A stretch of DNA of 43,243 nucleotides. Origin: Lachnospiraceae bacterium. GTDB lineage: Bacteria > Bacillota > Clostridia > Lachnospirales > Lachnospiraceae. The translations under genes and the position numbers were made by a program. Of the stretch, positions 39,060-43,243 are shown in pieces; within the stretch, counting starts at the first letter, position 1, and each line of letters begins with the position of its first letter. The notes beneath the pieces are model-generated. The model was not told the origin of the DNA. It searched no databases and worked only from the letters and a program-made list of their open reading frames with translations. The stretch spans positions 1 to 43,243 of the forward strand of contig JAJPXQ010000026.1 of the NCBI GenBank assembly GCA_021205385.1. Reading direction: 5' to 3'.

Positions 39060-39132
39060 AATCGAAAACTTTTAAGTTTATTTTAAGATAACCGTGTTAG
39101 AATAAATAAAAATATCAAGGAGGAGCTTTCCC

Positions 39133-41502
39133 ATGAGAAAATGGATTGCGCTTTTGTGCGCCTTCGCAATGGTTTTCAGCCTGACGGCCTGCGGCGGCAG
39201 TACAGAAAACGAGGATAGCGGTACGGTGTCCGAAGGCACCGAAGATACGGAAAATACTGGTACGGATTCGGGTTCCGCCCTGGTCTCCGACAAGGAATAC
39301 ATCGAAGAGACCCTGAATCTTGCCAACAACACGGACTATACCTGGAGCTACAGCGCCGATTCCGACGCCTGGACCATGTCCATTGTCTCCGCGGTCGCCT
39401 ATCCGGAAATTGAGGACGAGGAGGGCGTCTCAGTCTGCGTGCCCGGCGCTTACGTGAGCGGCATCGACACCAGCGGCGACGGAACCGTCGATGTGACAGC
39501 GGATAATTATTCCGACGCGGTGAACGGCGCGCTCGTCATTGATTACGACACTGAGATCACAAGCACAAATGGTCAGGTCTACACAGCCGCGACCGCCCCG
39601 ATCATCCTGAACACCGGCGCGGCGGGTTACAGTTCCTCGACCAACACGCAGGCTTCCTCGACCTACGCGGCCGAAGGCTACATCAACGTCTCCTGCGGCA
39701 ACCGCGGCAAGCAGGATACCGCTACCGACAGCGAGGGAAATACGTATTACACCGGCGACGCTCCCTCCTGCCTGTCCGACCAGAAAGCGGCGGCACGCTT
39801 CGTCAAGTATAATATTCTGCTTGGTAATCTTCCCGGAAATGTGGACTATCTCGTCTCCACCGGCGGTTCGGGCGGCGGCGCTCATGCGACGATGTTCGCG
39901 GCCACCTCGAATAACCCTGACTTCTATCCCTACCAGGAAGAAGTCGGCGCGGTCGGTGTCTATCTGACGGAGGACGGCTCCTATACGACGACCGTCACAA
40001 TCGACGGCGAGGAGGTCGATCTTTCCGACGGCGCATGGGGCTGCATCGCTTACAGCGCAATCACCTCGCTCTACGAAGCAGACATGGCGCTGGCCTTCGA
40101 GTACTATCTCGACACAGACTACAGCTTCGGCACGGACTTCCAGGCGCAGCTCGCCGAATACCTGTCGGAAGCCTATATGAACTATATCAATGAACAGAAC
40201 TTAAGCGTCGCCGAGGCCGATGTCGGCTTTGACCTCGACGGGGACGGCGCGCTCACAAGTACGATCGCGCTGACGATTGAATATGACGAGGAGCTCTATG
40301 CCGACACCAACGGCTACGGTGGCAGCTACCTCGATCTCTATCTGGCTGAATTCGTCTCGAATCTTCAGTGGTATCTCGACAATCTCGACTACGCGGAGGG
40401 CTGGACCTGGTTCGACGCGGACGGAAACGCACTCCCGGATGATGAGGTCGCGGCGATGACAACCGCGGATAAGGCGGAAGCTTTCCTGGAAGGCCGCTAC
40501 GCAGCGGCGAGCAGCGGAGGTATGGGTGGCGGTATGCCCGGAGCTATGGGCGGCGGCATGGGCCAGACCGATGGCATGCCTGGCGGCATGGGAGACGACT
40601 CTCTGCCCGATGGCCTTGACAGTAACAGCCTGCCAGATGGTGGTCTGGACGATGCAGACGCAGGCGACGGAGGCATGCGGGGAGGCAAAGGCGGCGGACG
40701 CGACAACCTGCCGGATGACACTTCGGGAAACACTTCCTCCATCACAAACGAAAACGTCGAAACCGCCGGCGACACGATGGATGTCGGCACACCCGACGCG
40801 GGCACAACGCAGTCTGCCTCCGGCTCGACCGATTCGACAAATTATTCCTCTTATGAGGAAATGCTGGAAGCCTATGAAGCCGACATCGCGGAAATTCTCG
40901 CTGGCGACGAATATGGAAACAACATCGTCTCCCTGTACAACCCGCTGAACTACATTGGCGAAGAAGATACGGAAAACCCGTCCTGGGTGCGTATCCTGAT
41001 GGGTGCCTCAGAGGGCGACATGTCAATGTTCACCTCCCTCAACCTGCAGATCGCCATGCTGAATGCAGGCGTTGACTGCAACATCGAGTGGCAGTGGAAC
41101 GGCGGCCATGTACCGTCCGAGATCTTCAGCAGCTCCTTCGCGCTCTACGTCGACCAGATGTACGCGGAATACGCGGCTGACGCGAAAGTCACGGAGATTA
41201 CCGCCGCGGCGGCGGAAGCGCAGACCACGAACGGCGACGCGACGGAGGCCACCGGCACGGATCTCAGCTCCTGGGTAAACTATGAAGACACGGCAAACGT
41301 CTCCTTCTCCCTCGCGGACGCGGCCTCCTACCGCACGGCAGGCGCAAGCAAGGCCATCCCCGGCTTCGACGTCATCGACTACGGTCAGGAGGACTACGTC
41401 TTCGGCAGCGACACGCAGGACGCACGTCACTGGGATACTTTCCTGCTTGAGATATTGCAGGAGCACGAAGATACCTTGTCCGAATTGTTTAACGCAAACT
41501 GA
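39133..41502 (+). CDS. Tannase-like alpha/beta-hydrolase lipoprotein
   Basis: Exported lipoprotein of 789 residues (signal ends L-T-A-C, C20) with an acidic linker. The body resembles bacterial tannase-family esterases: G-D-A-P-S-C-L-S-D-Q-K-A-A-A-R-F-V near 208-224, and the nucleophile S246 in T-G-G-S-G-G-G-A. The segment W-V-R-I-L-M-G-A-S-E-G-D-M-S (618-631) has D629 as the candidate acid, and W-N-G-G-H-V-P-S-E supplies candidate H659. A Gly/Met/Asp-rich insert (about 460-530) and a C-terminal extension after 690 are unusual. Likely an ester hydrolase on the outer face of the membrane; the substrate (gallate, feruloyl or other ester) is unknown. AAGGAGGAG precedes the start and a strong terminator follows. 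Confidence 0.78.
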   Translation: MRKWIALLCAFAMVFSLTACGGSTENEDSGTVSEGTEDTENTGTDSGSALVSDKEYIEETLNLANNTDYTWSYSADSDAWTMSIVSAVAYPEIEDEEGVSVCVPGAYVSGIDTSGDGTVDVTADNYSDAVNGALVIDYDTEITSTNGQVYTAATAPIILNTGAAGYSSSTNTQASSTYAAEGYINVSCGNRGKQDTATDSEGNTYYTGDAPSCLSDQKAAARFVKYNILLGNLPGNVDYLVSTGGSGGGAHATMFAATSNNPDFYPYQEEVGAVGVYLTEDGSYTTTVTIDGEEVDLSDGAWGCIAYSAITSLYEADMALAFEYYLDTDYSFGTDFQAQLAEYLSEAYMNYINEQNLSVAEADVGFDLDGDGALTSTIALTIEYDEELYADTNGYGGSYLDLYLAEFVSNLQWYLDNLDYAEGWTWFDADGNALPDDEVAAMTTADKAEAFLEGRYAAASSGGMGGGMPGAMGGGMGQTDGMPGGMGDDSLPDGLDSNSLPDGGLDDADAGDGGMRGGKGGGRDNLPDDTSGNTSSITNENVETAGDTMDVGTPDAGTTQSASGSTDSTNYSSYEEMLEAYEADIAEILAGDEYGNNIVSLYNPLNYIGEEDTENPSWVRILMGASEGDMSMFTSLNLQIAMLNAGVDCNIEWQWNGGHVPSEIFSSSFALYVDQMYAEYAADAKVTEITAAAAEAQTTNGDATEATGTDLSSWVNYEDTANVSFSLADAASYRTAGASKAIPGFDVIDYGQEDYVFGSDTQDARHWDTFLLEILQEHEDTLSELFNAN

Positions 41503-41518
41503 ATTTCCTGAACACTGC

Positions 41519-41563
41519 GCGGCGGGCGACTCCCAAGGGAATCACCCGCCGCCTGTTATTTTT
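41519..41563 (+). terminator. Rho-independent terminator of the tannase-like gene
   Basis: GCGGCGGG (41519-41526) pairs with CCCGCCGC (41545-41552), with further inner pairing (CTCCC/GGGAA). The T-rich tail TGTTATTTTT ends at 41562. It lies 16 bases beyond the stop. Confidence 0.93.
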
Positions 41564-41599
41564 CAGCTCTTCAACTTTTTCTAGTATCTGAAGTTTACA

Positions 41600-42451
41600 C
41601 TACTCTGCAAAAATCTTATAGTCAGAATTCGTAAACAGATAGGGAAGTATCTGCTCTGCCTCCTCCCCAACATACCTTTTATCAAGGGTGTTGCTCATCA
41701 GACTGCAGTCAAAATCTCGATAGATTGCATTTACATGACCATCCTTCGGAGCCAGTTCCGCCCACGGATCATCAACCGAAACTCCGATCTGCACCTCCGC
41801 TATTGCACGTTCTTCCTTATGAACAATGGTCTCTACCTGTGTATGTACCAGCTTCGGATCATCATAGACCATGGACTCATACGGATTTCTGGTGTTTCCA
41901 AAGCACTCCCGGTTATATTTCATATGAAACTCTGCACCTGCCATCGCAGTTTCCAATGGCGGAGCCGGGAAAAGGCGCTCCGCATTCGGAAGTGTCCTGT
42001 CTGAGATTTTCGCCTGCGCCTTCAGAACCTCCACATTATGCCTCACTACAGATGCTGTCACCTTATCTGCTTCTCTTTTCAGCTTTACTGTTCCTGTTTT
42101 CTTGGGATACCCATACTGCTCACGACCGTAGAAAATCGTCATATCGTCATTATCCGGAACCTGTCCGATAAATCCAATCGGGTAAGTTCCATACGCATCT
42201 CCATAATGACAGTTCATAGCAATCATTCCCACCGAGTAAGGCTTTCCTTTAAATCCGGGATGGTTGTGATTGATAACCATCGCCACCACAACCGGATCTT
42301 CCATTTCAAGACCGATGGGAAGAACCCTTCGAAACAACTCACGATCAATTTCCCAGCTCATAAACAGTCCTTCTGAATGGTGATACTGCGGATCAAGTCG
42401 ATGGGTGTTCTCGATTTCTTCTCTTGTTCTTACAAAACTGATATTACTCAT
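41600..42451 (-). CDS. Acetoacetate decarboxylase family protein
   Basis: Protein of 283 residues in the ADC superfamily, whose members use a lysine Schiff base. The hallmark F-Y-G-R-E-Q-Y-G-Y-P-K-K-T-G (108-120) carries the candidate lysine K117 with its neighbour K118, and R110-E111 correspond to pocket residues of ADC. P-P-L-E-T near 164 and the C-terminal Y-R-D-F-D-C segment also fit. It follows the nitroreductase gene by nine bases, so they are probably co-transcribed. Many ADC-like proteins act as aldolases or dehydratases, so acetone formation should not be assumed. GC content looks lower here than in the sugar locus. Confidence 0.85.
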   Translation of the reverse strand: MSNISFVRTREEIENTHRLDPQYHHSEGLFMSWEIDRELFRRVLPIGLEMEDPVVVAMVINHNHPGFKGKPYSVGMIAMNCHYGDAYGTYPIGFIGQVPDNDDMTIFYGREQYGYPKKTGTVKLKREADKVTASVVRHNVEVLKAQAKISDRTLPNAERLFPAPPLETAMAGAEFHMKYNRECFGNTRNPYESMVYDDPKLVHTQVETIVHKEERAIAEVQIGVSVDDPWAELAPKDGHVNAIYRDFDCSLMSNTLDKRYVGEEAEQILPYLFTNSDYKIFAE

Positions 42452-42460
42452 GATTACCTC

Positions 42461-43063
42461 CTACTCATTTGGTTTACTTTTCCATTCCACTACCATGTCC
42501 ATCGTTTTCCTAGGCCTTGATGCAGGCGCCTCATCAGCATAACCAATTGCCACTGCTGCAAACAGTTCTCCGCTGCAGCCAAGCCAATCGCACAACTCCC
42601 GGTACATATGAAATATGTCACATATCCAAAGACTGCCAAGCCCCAGATTTGTAGCTGTCAGGATCATATTTTCAATGGCCGCCCCCACAGACTGGGCATT
42701 GCATATCTCATCTACATGTTCCGATGTATCCAGGGAATCACGCAAATCTGTTCCCAACGGGTTCTCCACCATAATTACAACCGGAGCCTGCTCCATAATC
42801 CTTATTGAATTCTCCACTCCGCCCAGAAGCGGAACATCATCCGGCAAAAGCGGCTCCCGTTTTTCACGCTCCAGGCCCTTTCTCATAACTGCCACCATTT
42901 CTTCTTTCGCCTCGTCGGACACCACAATAAACCTCCACGGCTGGCGATTTCTTGCAGAAGGCGCAAGGATTCCTGCCTGGATAATCTCCTCTATCATATG
43001 CACGGGAACAGGCAATTTTTTATATTTTCGAATACTTCTTCTGTCTTTTATTTCCGACAGCAT
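42461..43063 (-). CDS. Nitroreductase family protein
   Basis: FMN-dependent oxidoreductase of 200 residues. The N-terminal R-R-S-I-R-K-Y (8-14) and A-P-S-A-R-N-R-Q-P-W-R-F (34-45) bind the phosphate of FMN. The region V-G-A-A-I-E-N-M-I-L-T-A-T-N-L-G-L-G-S-L-W is the dimer/FMN helix, and A-V-A-I-G-Y-A-D-E follows. Relatives reduce nitro compounds, quinones or enones with NAD(P)H. AAGGAGG lies upstream of the ATG. It heads a two-gene unit with the ADC-like protein. A divergent promoter and a tiny reading frame lie on its other side. Confidence 0.9.
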   Translation of the reverse strand: MLSEIKDRRSIRKYKKLPVPVHMIEEIIQAGILAPSARNRQPWRFIVVSDEAKEEMVAVMRKGLEREKREPLLPDDVPLLGGVENSIRIMEQAPVVIMVENPLGTDLRDSLDTSEHVDEICNAQSVGAAIENMILTATNLGLGSLWICDIFHMYRELCDWLGCSGELFAAVAIGYADEAPASRPRKTMDMVVEWKSKPNE

Positions 43064-43096
43064 ATCTGCACTTTCCTCCTTGTCGGGACAATACCC

Positions 43097-43124
43097 TTGC
43101 TTTTTTCAACAAATGTCATATAAT
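43097..43124 (+). promoter_or_regulatory. Candidate promoter divergent from the nitroreductase gene
   Basis: Consensus -10 TATAAT (43119-43124) with a weak -35 TTGCTT (43097-43102), 16-base spacer. It precedes the AGAGGAG ribosome binding site of a very short frame. Confidence 0.5.
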
Positions 43125-43154
43125 AGATTTATATACCTTTCAGAGGAGCCTGTA

Positions 43155-43196
43155 ATGAATCAAAACGTCTTTTTACAGTCGCAAAATTTAATATGA
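43155..43196 (+). pseudogene. Short reading frame, possibly the start of an interrupted regulator gene
   Basis: After AGAGGAG, an ATG at 43155 opens a 13-codon frame (M-N-Q-N-V-F-L-Q-S-Q-N-L-I) ending in TGA at 43194-43196. The same frame stays open after the TGA to the window edge (L-E-R-H-K-G-K-A-I-F-P-Y-F-T-I). One base change (CGA to TGA) would explain an interrupted gene. It could also be chance or a leader peptide. Beyond it an ATAAGGG/CCCTTAT inverted repeat lies at 43207-43232. Confidence 0.3.
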
Positions 43197-43243
43197 TTAG
43201 AGCGACATAAGGGTAAAGCCATATTCCCTTATTTCACAATACG

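Larger units (their letters stand above)
38810..39132. other. Intergenic region between pfkB-type gene and tannase-like gene
   Basis: This 323-base gap holds the kinase leader, two identical promoter-containing repeats, a decayed kinase fragment, and the leader of the plus-strand lipoprotein gene. That leader has a -10-like TAGAAT at 39098-39103 and AAGGAGGAG eight bases before the start. Two TTTTAAG copies 11 bases apart (39070-39076 and 39081-39087) may bind a regulator. Confidence 0.75.

Noticed and set aside
40497-40805. Proline-rich minus-strand frame opposite the Gly/Met insert
   Set aside because: Complement of the low-complexity insert in the tannase-like gene.

Overview
The window looks like a stretch of chromosome from an endospore-forming clostridium, most likely Lachnospiraceae-like. 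The evidence is a sporulation operon (spoIIIAA-AD), Firmicutes-type ribosome binding sites and promoters, YesM/YesN-type two-component proteins, Cys-anchored solute-binding lipoproteins and fairly GC-rich codon use. No rRNA, tRNA, CRISPR array, insertion sequence or prophage was seen. Genes are dense, and only two intergenic stretches exceed 300 bases.

Layout. 1-2078 (minus): spoIIIAA-AB-AC-AD, probably running into spoIIIAE beyond the left edge. 2186-6829 (minus): a SorE-like sugar-phosphate dehydrogenase with its own promoter, downstream of a mutY-glf-glycosyltransferase group (DNA repair plus galactofuranose-type polysaccharide synthesis). 6931-9488: a HAD phosphatase (plus), then an amidohydrolase and a LacI-family regulator (minus). 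9632-13417 (plus): a complete sulfate/thiosulfate ABC importer (binding protein, CysT, CysW, CysA), with a perfect LacI-type operator just upstream. 13526-15104: a two-gene drug/polysaccharide-type ABC exporter. 15212-22000: two AAA ATPases of the DUF4143 kind flank a molybdenum-cofactor pair (MOSC-MogA fusion, MoaA) and a sigma factor that carries a membrane anchor and an exported C-terminal domain.

22172-36484 is one functional locus for a pentose or related sugar. In minus-strand order it holds xylulokinase, a fucose-isomerase-like sugar isomerase, a sensory operon (binding protein, YesM-type kinase, YesN-type regulator, second binding protein), a three-part MmsA/MmsB/ChvE-like importer and a DUF4867 protein. 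A divergent LacI-type regulator has palindromic sites at the xylulokinase promoter. The layout matches the xylose-sensing XylFII/LytS/YesN arrangement known from clostridia, and the isomerase resembles the alternative XylA-II type, so D-xylose is the best guess for the substrate. 36481-43243 holds a MATE exporter, a 1-phosphofructokinase-type kinase with a decayed tandem remnant of itself upstream, a tannase-like lipoprotein, and a nitroreductase plus acetoacetate-decarboxylase-like pair.

The most interesting structural signal is a recurring promoter design. Upstream of spoIIIAA and of the 13526 ABC gene, the bases between the -35 and -10 boxes form a perfect inverted repeat with the ribosome binding site of the gene. 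RNA started at the local promoter would lack the first arm and be translatable. Read-through RNA from the preceding gene would fold and hide the ribosome binding site. A weaker version may exist at 35402-35465. All positions, motifs and pairings were read by eye; no alignment or folding program was run.
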